From contig CAXAMN010026694.1 of assembly GCA_963970005.1 (NCBI GenBank), forward strand, positions 593,175-657,174: a stretch of 64,000 bases of DNA. The letters are read 5' to 3'. Positions 22,924 through 33,119 of the stretch are shown one piece after another. The position numbers and the translations under genes were made by a program. The notes below the pieces were generated by a model. It searched no databases. It was not told the origin of the DNA and saw only the letters and a program-made list of their open reading frames with translations. How positions within the stretch are numbered: position 1 is the first letter of the stretch; each line of letters begins with the position of its first letter. This DNA is from Durusdinium trenchii (taxonomy: Eukaryota; Sar; Dinophyceae; Suessiales; Symbiodiniaceae).

Positions 22924-23052
22924 TTTCAAGGGTCAGTTGTTCCGGGTTTCTCAGAATGCACCTGCTGAGTTCAATGTGTCAGTGGTGTTTGAGACAAACA
23001 AACAGTTTGACAACCCAATTCTGCTGCTAAATATTGCTGATACTGCTGCAGG
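22924..23052 (+). CDS. Exon of an unrecognised gene downstream of hisD
   Basis: Starts 125 bases after the hisD stop, behind CTCCAG, and ends at a GC donor. The frame reads FKGQLFRVSQNAPAEF, then VSVVFETNKQFDNPILLLN, an alternating hydrophobic pattern suggesting beta strands. Composition and phase are clearly coding-like. I recognise no family. The short spacing suggests a tandem neighbour in the same direction. Confidence 0.6.
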
Positions 23053-23514
23053 GCTTTCGTAGCATTATTGGCACATATTCTTTTGCATCTTTATCCGAAC
23101 ATTTCTCCTGTCTCAAAGACATCATTCCCCTCCCTCTAGTCATTGCATGTAAGGTCTGTATATTTATCAAGAGAAGCGCTGATTCTCGCTCCAACCTTCG
23201 CTTCTTTGCTTCAGTCGTTCTGGAGGAATGCAGTAACTATTCGGCTGGCGAAGATTGGCAGAGCTCCGACCTCGGTTCTTGAGCACTGGACATACCTGAA
23301 CCATGAGAGTAGATTTTTTTGGGTGGATTGGACGCCGAGTTTTGAAACAGAATGATAAACAACAAAACATAGATATGAATAGCATCGAGGATGGACTGAC
23401 CTTGTAGCCTTACTTCTTGCGAAATCCTCCACTCAACTTGTTTAGCATGGAGACTGTGGAAGCTGTTGAAAATACCGATCCTGCTGATGATGAACTGCTG
23501 CGACTCCACCGGCT

Positions 23515-23754
23515 TTGACGAAGTCACGTGCCGTGTGGCTCGAACGTCATGTGCCAGGAACTCTCCTGGCTGGACAAGCTTGCAGCTCTTTGTCGCTTTT
23601 GCTAAGAGCCAGCAGAAACGAAGGTACAAAAAGACACCAACGTTGGACCGAACGTGTGCTACGCAGCTTTGAAAGGCAAGGGTGTTCGTTTTTGCGCCTT
23701 CGTTTTGATTTTCGGAGGTTCACCCGTGGAGCGGAGACAACCCCCTGTGCATAG
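23515..23754 (+). CDS. Low-confidence basic open frame
   Basis: An open frame with an arginine-rich peptide (RHQRWTERVLRSFERQG) ending in a TAG. No splice signals clearly delimit it, and the opposite strand is also open. Family unknown. Confidence 0.25.
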   Translation: MTKSRAVWLERHVPGTLLAGQACSSLSLLLRASRNEGTKRHQRWTERVLRSFERQGCSFLRLRFDFRRFTRGAETTPCA

Positions 23755-23934
23755 CCAGCTTCAAAGCACCAAGTTGACGGCAATCTAAGGGATGCACTTG
23801 ATCACACGATTGAATTCCTTTGTTGGACTGTCCGTGGTCCTGTTTTCCATAACAACTGTTTACATCTTGCATTTGCTCGAGCTGAGCTCGCGTCTCCGCA
23901 AGTAGCGACTCAATGAGTTGATTCTCTTGAACAG

Positions 23935-24037
23935 TGGCGAAGAGGGAGATCGAGAGCTGGATCGGGAAGAGTTTCATCGAGTCCTTGGGACCTCACTTAG
24001 TCAGAGGAAAGCCAGCAAATTCTTGGACATGGTCCGC
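23935..24037 (+). CDS. Internal exon with an acidic, EF-hand-like segment
   Basis: Behind a pyrimidine-rich CTCTTGAACAG and ended by a GT donor, in phase 1 to 0. The peptide GEEGDRELDREEFHRVLG has the spacing of an EF-hand loop plus exiting helix, but position 1 is Gly rather than Asp and the mid-loop Gly is Arg. If it is an EF hand, it probably does not bind calcium. A helix (SQRKASKFLDMV) follows. Confidence 0.55.
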
Positions 24038-24184
24038 GTATGCACATGGTCTTTGTAATTTTATTGGACGGCCAATGGAATTGGAGCTTTATTTGATCCT
24101 CCCTGTTGAGCTTGGGTCTCCCTTCCTCCTCATGCCATCCGAAGAAAAAAACGCAGCAGTGAGAAAAGGTCCGCCAGCACTTGG

Positions 24185-24236
24185 CGCTACTAGGAACAAA
24201 GGGCATCGCTACTAGGAGCAAGAACGCTACTAGGTA
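24185..24236. repeat. ACTAG-rich repeat cluster
   Basis: Units such as GGGCATCGCTACTAGGAGCAAG. A second group of the same family is at 24762-24825. Confidence 0.8.
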
Positions 24237-24761
24237 TGGCCGCCATGGTCCCATCTTTCGACAGTGGCTCCATCAATCCAGATCGCACATGACACAAATG
24301 GACGCATGACACAGGGTCCTGATTTCTCCTTCAGAAGTGCACTGGAATATTGGTTCTGGGATGTTCTGGGTGGGAAGAGAAAGAGCGTCCGAAAGAAGGC
24401 AGCACTGCAAATGAAAGCAGTTTGTGTTTTTACATTTACAATTTGCACATAATATTAGCACAGAAGCCGAGTTTTGCTGGAGTTTTGCTGGGCAATTGTT
24501 CCTCCGAGAAAGTGCTTGCCAAAAGGTCAATTGGTGGGAATCTTGGTTTTTCAAATCCAGCTGTTGAGAGAAATGAAGAGAACGCAACAGAGAGGCAAAG
24601 GAAGGACTGGAAAACAACCATGAAATCAAAGGAAAGACGAAGCATGAGATTGGCAGAAACAAGGGCATCATTCGGTCACCGAGTCTGGGCAATAATTTTT
24701 GTGGGCAAGTTCCTGGTGGGTCAGAGACATGAGTATTCTTACCTGTCAACATCAGTAACAA

Positions 24762-24825
24762 GGGCATCGCTACTACTAGTAATTAACAAGGGCATCGCTA
24801 TTAGTAGCTAGAAGCTACTAATCAC
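24762..24825. repeat. ACTAG-rich repeat cluster
   Basis: Two copies of AACAAGGGCATCGCTA followed by TACTAGTA or TTAGTAGCTA. Confidence 0.8.
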
Positions 24826-24989
24826 GAAAGCTAGCCTTAGCTAGCTGGAGTTGCTCTTGCTTTAGCAAGTTAAGTGACGGGGTGGACGCACCTCAGAAAC
24901 CTCAAATGATTGATTAAATCAATCTTATGGACCCCCCCCCCCCGCGGTTCGACTCCCCCCTGCGCGCGGTGAGCGGGACCACCAAGCAG

Positions 24990-25235
24990 CTGCAGCACAC
25001 CAAGCATCTGCAGCGCCCAGCGCAGCAGCGGCAGCAGCGGCAGCAGCAGCAGCACCAGCAGCAGCAGCAGACCACCCAGCGGCGGCAGCAGCAGCGGCAG
25101 CAGCATACCCAACGCCGCGGCAGCAGCAGCCGCAGCAGACCACCCAGCGCCAGCAGCAGCAGCAGCAGACGACCCGGCGCCTGCAGAGCAGCAGCAGCAC
25201 CAGCAGCAGCAGCACCAGCAGCAGACCACCGGAAG
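24990..25235. repeat. CAG/CTG trinucleotide-rich tract
   Basis: About 245 bases dominated by GCAGCAGCAG with CGG and ACC interruptions. It is open in several frames: poly-Gln/Arg on + and poly-Leu/Ala on the minus strand. A C-run of 11 bases precedes it. No frame is preferred, so it is annotated as a repeat rather than as protein. Confidence 0.85.
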
Positions 25236-25292
25236 CCCGGCTAGCTTTCGTTCACCCCCTCTGGCCTCAAGTGACAAGGTAATAGTGTCAAC

Positions 25293-25371
25293 ATGGACGA
25301 AAAGCTGCGTCTTGGTGATGCCGCTTCCCCTCAAAGCTCGGGCGCCACGGGCGGCGTTGCGTTTGGGGGCA
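25293..25371 (+). CDS. Possible first coding exon
   Basis: ATG at 25293 opens MDEKLRLGDAASPQSSGATG and then GVAFGG, which looks like a genuine N-terminus (acidic/basic start, then a Ser/Gly-rich linker). The 3' end is placed at a possible GC donor and is uncertain. It lies just after the CAG tract. Downstream exons were not identified. Confidence 0.35.
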
Positions 25372-25684
25372 TTTGTTGGGATTCTTTCGCCACACCATGG
25401 AGACGGCTTTTGTGGCGCCGTCGTGTCCTTAGAACAGCATCGATTATTGTGTTGCAAACACAGTGACAACAGCAGTAGGGTATGCACATATTAATGCACA
25501 GACACGTGAACACGTGCCGGGAGTTGCATCAGTCACAGATGCGAGCAATTGCAACAGGCACAAAAGCACGATGTGACACAGAAACAAGGAAGTATATAGG
25601 CAAGACGACAAGGTGGGTTTGCGACTATGGAACCGTAAACGTATGTAAACGCTGTAGCCGTAGACTGGATCACAGCACACTCAT

Positions 25685-25930
25685 ACCTATTAGGACGCTA
25701 TTAGGTGGAGGCCATCGCAAGTAGGTTGGAGGCCATCGCTACTAGTGGCAAGAAGATAGTAACAAGAAGGGAAGCCAATGAAGAGACATTTGTGCGCGGA
25801 TCGTCAGATCCGGAGTCGATTGCTAGGAGCAAGGACGCTACTAGTATATAGCTCCTGGCATTACTACTAGGCACAAGAAGCTACTAGTAACAAGGGCATC
25901 GCTACTAGGAGCAAGAAGCTACTAGCTTCT
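25685..25930. repeat. Mixed GGTTGGAGGCC and ACTAG repeat clusters
   Basis: GGAGGCCATCGCAAGTAGGTTGG units at 25699-25745, and GCTACTAG/AACAAGGGCATCGC units at 25835-25925. Confidence 0.8.
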
Positions 25931-26149
25931 TTAAACAGGAGCGGGAAGTTGGACCTCAGACTGAAGCGGGCATGTTCTGCCGGACATGAGATTCGTTAAA
26001 ACGGACACTTCTTCCCGAGAGCATCTGAGTGAAATGTTCTTCTAGAGAAAGCAGGTGCACTGCATATCATCACGACTTACATCCGCACATATCCAGACAT
26101 GCACATCTGCACATCTTCACATTTCTTCACATCTTCACATTTGCACATC

Positions 26150-26290
26150 TGTCTCTCTCTCTCTCGTTCTCGTTCTCGTTCTCGTTCTCTTTCTCTTTCT
26201 CTTTCTCTTTCTTGCTTTATTATGCTTTATTGTATTTATTTTTATCTTTATTCTGTCTCTCTCTCTCTCTCTCCCTAGCTTTCTTCCCTT
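26150..26290. repeat. CT-rich microsatellite
   Basis: TCTCTC, GTTCTC hexamers, CTTTCT hexamers and a second CT run, giving artificial Leu/Ser/Phe frames on +. Confidence 0.9.
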
Positions 26291-27132
26291 CTCTTTCTTG
26301 GTGCTGACGAGTCACCACGAAATGCAACCCTCTTGCATGGAATGAGTGGCAAGTGTCAAAGAACTGCGGGAAACATACGATTTTGGATGTTTCGGCGACA
26401 ACCCTCTCGCACTGTTTAAGGCCAGGACCAAGTTCCGAGGTCCACAACAGGAGAATGGTCATTGCGAGCCACGCAATAGGCTTAAAGGTTGCCATATTTT
26501 TTTTCACCTTTGCAGCTAGGGGTTCCGTACCAACCCAAGTGCAAAAAGCTAAGAACACACATCATAATGGCTTCAAATGGGGAACTCATGAGCTTTGGCA
26601 TGATGGAGGAACCACAACGAAGTGGGCTGTGAGCGAACCGCCCCCCAATACAGGCGTAATGTATCACAATGTTGCTATAGCTTGCCCCCAATCATGCAAT
26701 TTCGCGAAGGGACACCCAAGCATTCCGTTTCCCCACTGTGCAGTGCAGTGTGCAGTCGTAATGAAAGACCGCTCCATTCCGTTTTGCACCAGCGTATGTT
26801 TAGTGAATTGAAACTCTCATGTGACTCATGTTGATTGGATTTGATTGGCTCACGGCCGTGGATTTCCGACGATGGTCACAAGAACAAGCGCGGACGCTGA
26901 AGTTTCTCAGGCTAGGCGTTTTTGGCGGAACTGGTGCAGGCCTGCATCAAGGTCACAAAGATACAGAGCACACACCACTTCGTCAAGGAATTCCCTTGTA
27001 TGATGCTGAGCTGGTGGCTTACTTTCAACCCGCTTGGGTCGGCTCTTCCAGGATGTTTTTCGCGCAGAATGTCCAGCGCCCACCGGCCGCCATGGCCCAG
27101 CGCATTCACCTCCAAGCCTCGAGAGGCTGCAG
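26291..27132. other. No firm gene; several open frames
   Basis: Frames at 26353-26811 and 26828-27196 are open on + but overlap other open frames. Pieces such as AELVQACIKVTKIQ (about 26925-26965) and LYDAELVAYFQPAW (about 26997-27040) are protein-like and probably short exons of the gene continued at 27133, but their borders are unclear. Confidence 0.35.
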
Positions 27133-27297
27133 CGCCTCAACTTGCAACCGGTGGTGTTCAAGCCGATCATCCCACAGGCGAATGGTGACACGCTAGCGTG
27201 GGAGGCTCTGGAAAAGGGCATGAGCTGGCCTTCCTTCCTGGGACAGGTGGAAGGGCATGACTTAGGCGCAAAGCGCTCAGAAGCGTTCAACCCAACA
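27133..27297 (+). CDS. Internal exon of an unrecognised gene
   Basis: Exactly 55 codons between GGCTGCAG and a GT donor. The peptide includes RLNLQPVVFKPIIPQANGD and WEALEKGMSWPSFLGQ, clearly coding-like. No family recognised. The minus strand is also open here but gives a less protein-like sequence. Confidence 0.55.
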
Positions 27298-28640
27298 GTC
27301 CCCGTTGCCAAAAGGCACGACGCTTCTGTCCAGCAGCTTCTCCTTTGCAGACCTCCCTTTGCTTTTGCAATTTTGTTTGTGTTGGCTTGACTTGATGAGC
27401 CCCTGTATCAAACAGCAACCTTGAATTCACATAGCAGCTGAGGTTTGAGAAGGCCACCAGCCCTCGCTGTCCAACGCCGTCTGTGAGAGTGAGCTTTCCA
27501 GAATGGGGAGGTGCGCGGCGCCAGGCATCACATATTTTGGAACTCGTGTCAGCAAAGCTCTCTAAAGGGCCTTGCAGATGACCCGTGGACAACTGCGGGA
27601 ATATTACAATATTGATGTTTCCGCAGCAACCTTCTCGCGCGACATGAGTGTTAAGTGTCCAAATAGATTGGGGGCATATTACTGCGATTTGGATGTCTCT
27701 GCGGCAAAGCGTCCAACTATCAGCACTGTGCACATCCTGCCACCACGTGCGAACTGCATGGACTTCTGTTGATATGTTGATGCCTGAGACTGGTTGGTCG
27801 AACTGCTCATCTGTTGAGGCGCAAAAGCACTACAACCCTCTTTTTTCATTGCGTTTGTGTGAAGCACGGTCACGCAACGATTCAGCACTTTTCTCATTGA
27901 TGCGGTCATTGATGTTGACTGATCAATCAGCAGACTGCAGCCCTAAGCTCCAATTCTCCATTTGCTGGAACTTCAATTAACGTTACCATTTTTCAGCTGA
28001 GTCAGAACAAAATACCTACCATGTCCATGCGGGAAACTCTGCAATATGATTCGGAACATGCGTAACCCTGCCCTGAAGAATTGATGTAGAGCGATGTGTG
28101 TTGGGATCCGCCGCAGTCGCGCTTGGACCGTGATCAACCTTTCCATTGTTTCCAAGTCTGGCAATTACCGGAGACCTATCGGCCATGTGTTCCAATTGCT
28201 CTCACATTCCATCCAGCTACACAATCAGATCATTGCTAGAGAGCTGCTTTATCTTGAAACATCCAGAAATCAGCCTGGGTTTAATTTGCATTTTATATCT
28301 CCATCGCTTTCCTGCGGCTTGTCCGGAAGCGGCTTTCACGGCCGTGAGCATTTCATTGGCGTGGCTCGCAGACTCTGTATGGGCCACACGTGATGTCGAA
28401 CCCAGCGGTGACAAAATCCCTGACGGCTTGGATGCTGGACGGCGCCGCCCACCGCTTCCATCTTTACCTCTACAAAAAATTTTCCTTGTTCTTCACACTG
28501 TTGCTCAGACGCAGCGTTGCAAATTATTCTTTACCCAAAAGGGGGAGAAGTCGGAAGAATCGGTTGCGCGCCCATTGAACTGAACTTGCTCCAGTTGCCT
28601 CATTGGTTTATGTTTGCTGTGCCCCGAAAACCATTAACAG

Positions 28641-28788
28641 CTTTTTGGCACTCGCTTTCGAAGAGGACAAGCCCGTCGCGTCATGTCAGCTCAGGTTCAC
28701 TAGATCGTGCTGCAACAACAGCGATGCTCTGGCAAGCTTCCTGAAGGATTATGCGAAGCAGAAGGAGAAGACCTTTGGCATTAGATAA
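28641..28788 (+). CDS. Probable terminal exon of an unrecognised gene
   Basis: Follows ACCATTAACAG and ends in TAA at 28786-28788. It encodes FLALAFEEDKPVASCQLRF, then ALASFLKDYAKQKEK, a mixed strand and charged-helix sequence. Frames at about 28330-28480 may hold a preceding exon. No family assigned. Confidence 0.55.
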
Positions 28789-28977
28789 CTTGTTCTTGGC
28801 GTGCACTTTGGCTGCAAGACCATGTTCGGCAGGCTGCGTTCCCAAATTGTCTCCTAGTTCGTTTGCACCAATTGTAGACATATATATATATATATTGTTT
28901 TTCTTGAGAATTGCGGGTCCTCGAAGACAACTGTTGGGAGCGTTATCTTGAAGCTGTTTAACTTCGCCATTCTTCAA

Positions 28978-29770
28978 CATAGCGCCCTCTGAAGTATGCC
29001 AGAAACTTGCGCTCTCCGGAGCAGCGCGCGGTATAGCAAGATAATAGGATCGAGTCGAGGTCATCATGTTCCTGAAGTTGAACTTAGTTGCTGGCGCTTA
29101 TCAATGGTTTTCGGGTACATACTGAAATACACGAAGACAATGCGCGCGCTCCATCATGTCGGTGCGCTCCGGGGCGCCCACACAGGACAATGATGCCAAG
29201 ACAATTAGCGCGCCCCGGAGCGCGCAGATATCGTGTGCATGGGCGGTCTGCGCGCTCCGGAGCGCGCTATAGTTGTGTGTTCGCATCATTTTCACTGCGC
29301 GCTCCTGGAGCGCGCAAGTTGTTTTCGTGCATATATTTCAGCGTATACGCACAGAGTGCGTCGACGCGATGGAATGCGAAGATGGTTTTCGTGCGTTTCA
29401 GTATATATGTATATATACGCAGCTCGGAGCGCACGTAGGAAAACACGGGCCGAAATCCTTTCAGCGTTGCACTAAAACCAAGTCAATTCTTCACTGCTCG
29501 AATCTGCTTCACAAGTGTCATTCCTGTGCTCCAGAGTGCACTGCGTCACAAGCAAGAGCTAGGAAGCGGAGCCATATTTTCTAGTTTCTCCATCGTTTAG
29601 TAGCGCCCCGGAGTGCCCGAATGAAAAAAAGGAAGACAAGTTATGCTTATCGGAAAGCGCAAAATATTAGATAATGAGTTCAATCGAAAAATAAAGAGCA
29701 ACAATTCTGCTAATTGTGCGTTGCGGACCACGGAACTATGAATAGAGCGCGCTCGGGAGCACGCATTGCA
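28978..29770. repeat. Array of GCGC-CTCCGGAG-GCGC palindromes
   Basis: At least eight perfect or decayed copies of GCGCGCTCCGGAGCGCGC. The perfect 18-base palindrome is at 29250-29267. A one-mismatch copy is at 29208-29225, and TGCGCGCTCC/GGAGCGCGCA arms with a one-base spacer lie at 29296-29316. Decayed copies lie near 29010, 29155, 29425, 29540, 29602 and 29746. A second motif, TTTTCGTGC...TTTCAG...TATA, recurs between them at about 29108, 29322 and 29383. No protein is supported here. Confidence 0.8.
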
Positions 29771-29942
29771 GTAAGATTCTATTTTACGGAGGAACAAAGC
29801 TTGCCTACTTCGATTAATATATGCTTTTTACGGTAGACAATATGAAGTAAGAAAAGCAGTACTGTACTCCAGAACTCAGGGCCAGAAAAGTGCATGCTGT
29901 TTGTTTTGGGTGCAACTTCGTCGCTTATCATTGATTGCGCAC

Positions 29943-30009
29943 CTATTGCTGCAGCATAACCTGTAAACCCGGTGGCGAGAATGAAAGCAAAGGCCTTGCG
30001 TGGCCCTGG
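29943..30009 (-). CDS. Candidate minus-strand exon, transmembrane segment
   Basis: On the minus strand a TACAG acceptor and a GTGCGC donor enclose PGPRKAFAFILATGFTGYAA, a basic flank followed by a hydrophobic helix. This would fit a small single-span membrane protein. Its upstream partner could be the minus reading of 30150-30310, but that region is equally open on +. Confidence 0.35.
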
Positions 30010-30099
30010 CTGTACGACAGAAATAGGGTTAACAAGCAAGCTGGGGCTGTTCAAAAAGAACAACTGGGCAAAAGACCCAGCGTGGCTCAGGTAGCGTCA

Positions 30100-30310
30100 A
30101 ACTAGCTGCCGCCAGGAACGCGGACTGGCGTGGGCAATAGGAGCATGTCTTTCGCGGGAAGAAGGTGAAGGGCGTCCGGCGCGGCAGGCGGCGCGTGGCG
30201 TTGACTGGGATGCTGACTTCGATGTCGCTCTTGAGTGGCTGGGCTGTGGCAATTCCTCGTGTCTCGACATTCTCATCGGGGCGGATGATCGGTGTGCCAC
30301 GGAAATGGAC
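30100..30310 (+). CDS. GC-rich coding-like island, strand uncertain
   Basis: The + frame reads VDWDADFDVALEWLGCGNSS, then CLDILIGADDR. The codon-aligned minus frame reads GTPIIRPDENVETRGIATAQ, then RRTPFTFFPRK. Both use mainly purine-N-pyrimidine codons, which are self-complementary, so composition cannot decide the strand. The WLGCGN stretch recalls the glycine-rich loop of SAM-dependent methyltransferases, but that is a weak hint. One exon is likely here. Confidence 0.35.
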
Positions 30311-30576
30311 ATTTGAAACATTTTTGCCATGAGATCCCATGTTGTACAGCAACCGTAATGGACATCATTGAAGTGGTCAGGTGGACGCCGAGTGGTTTCC
30401 TCATGTGCTGGTGTGATTTCTTTGCTCTGCGGTCTGCGAAGTGTATACGCCATTTGATACAAACACACTCCGTCCGTTCCAAATCTTCTCATTGCGCCAA
30501 AGTGAAATCCAAGGTCCAAGGTTCAAACAAATGATTTGCCGGATTGCTCCAACTTGAAGCTCAAACACCGGGGCAG

Positions 30577-30670
30577 GCTGCTCTGGGATCGCAGTTCTGC
30601 TGACTCCACGGGCAGTTACGCCAAGGAGGCGCTCTGTACATTGTTTGAAACTGGACCGCGCCTCCCGACA
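30577..30670 (+). CDS. Internal exon of an unrecognised gene
   Basis: Starts after GGGGCAG and ends at a GC donor (CCGACA|GCTTCA) in phase 0. The peptide is LLWDRSSADSTGSYAKEALC, then TLFETGPRLPT. Because it is + strand and close by, it favours the + reading of the island at 30100-30310. Confidence 0.45.
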
Positions 30671-31294
30671 GCTTCAGCAGACTGAGATGCTTTGCGGATG
30701 CAGTGGTGCGTTGGCGTTTGATATTTTGAGTCAAGGGCTTGTTGCCATTCCGCACGAGATGAAACAAGATGAAACAAGCATGGCATCAGGTTTAGTGTAT
30801 GCTACGCAGAGTGAAGATCGTTGGTCGCAAGATACAGTGAAGTCATGAAAGGGTTGGGTACAATGTCTATGAAGAGCTGATGCTTTTTCTTTTTTCTGTG
30901 GGCGCCTGCTTGATTTCACAACGCAGCAGCACTTTTCGCCTCAAGAGTGTGGTGTGTGTGTAGAACCCTTGGAATCGTAGGGCTTCCTTTGAAGTTGTTT
31001 TCTTTTTAGCAGGAGCGCTGAGCGCTCCTTGGCAAACTCAGTGCAACGAAGCTATGCCTTGGAGTGGGAAGCACGGATTGATCATTCGTGTGTACCAGAG
31101 TTTTCTCATCTAAAACGATACGTTCAAGAAGGTGTCCTAAGAACTTTTGGAAATCACCCAAGAACAACCTTTTCCGGACACCTGTTTGAAAGCCCCTTGA
31201 TTGTTTTTCTTTTGCCACCTTGATTTAGGGACGGAGGCTCAGACACGCAAGATCACCAATCCAACGACTTTAGATTCTACATAATACGCGGTTC

Positions 31295-31714
31295 ATGGGG
31301 CGTGCTGCTCAAAAAGGCACCCTGTTGGAAGTTGTGGCGTTTCATATTGTTTTGCCCCAGCCACCCCTTTCGGATCAGAGTCCTTCCGTGTCGCAGGTCG
31401 AGCCCGAAGTTGCCATTGTCACCTTCGCTGATCCTCACAAACAAGAAGGATGGACCTCCCGGCCTATTTTTGACAGGCTGGCCAACAATTTCTTTAAAAG
31501 ACAAAGCCTTCCGCGTCGGGTGGAACAGTTCTTGTATGGAACTTTGAATTCAAGAGGCGCTGCAGCGTTCACTTGCCTATTGCTAGTGCCGCCTGTGCAA
31601 CTGTTTCAACATCGCCTTAGAAACGTTTTTGGGGCAGGACTTGAACCCAAACATTTTCCTGCAAAAGTGCTTACAAACGGACTACCGGACATCTTTGCTT
31701 CCCTCCTGCTGTGA
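31295..31714 (+). CDS. Hypothetical protein, 139 residues, unspliced frame
   Basis: An uninterrupted frame from ATG 31295 to TGA 31712-31714. The peptide is protein-like throughout: EVVAFHIVLPQPPL, then EPEVAIVTFADPHKQEGW, FDRLANNFFKRQSLPRRVEQ and FQHRLRNVFGAGLEPK. This is unusually long for an unspliced frame in this window, so it may be a whole small gene or a large exon. No domain recognised and no signal peptide. Confidence 0.45.
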   Translation: MGRAAQKGTLLEVVAFHIVLPQPPLSDQSPSVSQVEPEVAIVTFADPHKQEGWTSRPIFDRLANNFFKRQSLPRRVEQFLYGTLNSRGAAAFTCLLLVPPVQLFQHRLRNVFGAGLEPKHFPAKVLTNGLPDIFASLLL

Positions 31715-32563
31715 ACATCCTTTTCATCTCATTTTTTCTCACCATCTCTTTCACATTCTTTCTCACCATCTTACAACCCTTTTTTCTGCTTCATCGTAGT
31801 ACAAAAATACCTTGCTCTACACCCAAACGCTCTCGGGCCATCCGTCGTCTAGTTGTTCTCAAATGGAAGCACTCACACTCACGCCGAACTCAAAATCCAA
31901 GCCAGGACAGTCAGAACGGCGTTGCACTTCTGAGGTCTACAGGCACGAGCTCGTCATCAAGCAGGCCACCCCTTCCGAACGACTCCGGTGCCGTGATTTT
32001 GGACTTTCAGAAGAGCGACGAACACAGATTCATCAGCTTGGGTATGCCAATTTGAGCCATCATTCCAACAACTCATAGGTCAAGTGGTCAAGTCAAATTA
32101 ACACACCGACTTGTACGGAGTCTAAGACATTGGTGGTTCATTCTCCAAACGTGGCCGAGAAGATCTCACCCATCTAAAGCCAGGCTCTTGGGGCGCGGGG
32201 TGAAGACGCCTTGGCGGCCAGAAACGCAGGAGCCTGATAGGGATGTCCTTCTTTCTGGCCGAGAAGGATTAAATGCGGTTGCTGTGGTTCATGTCATGCA
32301 CACTCCGTTCCATCACACACTAGCAGATACTGTACTCTACGTGTCCAAGTTCTCCTTTGTGTACTGTCCCCAGCAAGAAAACCATTACATGTATATTGCT
32401 GCATGAAGCACCAGAAAGCTCGAACCATCGCCATAAATGCTGCCCACTCTTGACACCCCTACTCATCTCAAGCTGTCAATTGACATCTCAGAGGTGTCAG
32501 TGCAACCTTACTGGCCTGCCCCTGTCCTTGTGGAGGTTTGTTCCTGAGGGTTTGTTTCTCACA

Positions 32564-32950
32564 ATGCGCCACAATGTGTTGGTGCTAATGAAAGTACTTG
32601 CAACTCAGCAAATCCAAGCAACTCGGCAACTTCAGGAAGTCAAGAAGTGGTGGATACGACCAATCTTAAAAGACCAGTGGCCAGTGTTCCATGAACTTCT
32701 AGTCTGTTTCTTTTTGTTGGTTCTTTCCGTATCGAGGGAGGCATCGGGATCAGATCGCGGAGCCGAGTGCCCGAGTCGAGTTGAAGCGACTTCAGTCGCT
32801 CTCCAGAAATTGTTGGAACGATTTCACGAAATTGGGTGGGGGGGCAGAACTGCCAGACTCTTCACCAGGAGCCAAGACAATGGGCTCCCTGGATCGGACC
32901 AGGTTGGGAGCGCATCGGAGCGGCGCTGTTGTAGGCGACGTTGTGATTGA
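32564..32950 (+). CDS. Hypothetical protein, about 128 residues, with a hydrophobic helix
   Basis: The frame is open from about 32357, with an ATG at 32564 and TGA at 32948-32950. It reads an amphipathic helix (TQQIQATRQLQEVKKWW), a hydrophobic stretch (HELLVCFFLLVLSVS) suited to a membrane span, then an acidic/basic tail ending in an Arg/Cys cluster. No family match. The tail may run past a real donor. Confidence 0.4.
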   Translation: MRHNVLVLMKVLATQQIQATRQLQEVKKWWIRPILKDQWPVFHELLVCFFLLVLSVSREASGSDRGAECPSRVEATSVALQKLLERFHEIGWGGRTARLFTRSQDNGLPGSDQVGSASERRCCRRRCD

Positions 32951-33119
32951 ATCGGGTGTATGTTTTTGGAAAACACACATACATGTGGGTTGCTCCAGCA
33001 GACGGTTTTGAAGAGGTGCCGTTGGTTCTATTTTGCATGTCAGGAGTGTGCCTTTCAGCTGCCTTGTCGCGTCGGCACCAGCGCCGAGCCACGGCACAGG
33101 CACTTCACTTGACATGATT

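Noticed and set aside
24940..24960. GGTTCGACTCC, a match to a tRNA B box
   Set aside because: No T-stem complementarity, no A box at the right distance and no cloverleaf; it lies beside a C-run and the CAG tract.
24870..25487. 205-codon minus-strand poly-Leu/Ala frame
   Set aside because: Produced by the CAG/CTG tract; all frames stay open there, so openness carries no information.
26029..26345. Phe/Ser/Leu-rich frames around 26.2 kb
   Set aside because: Translation of CT, GTTCTC and CTTTCT microsatellites.
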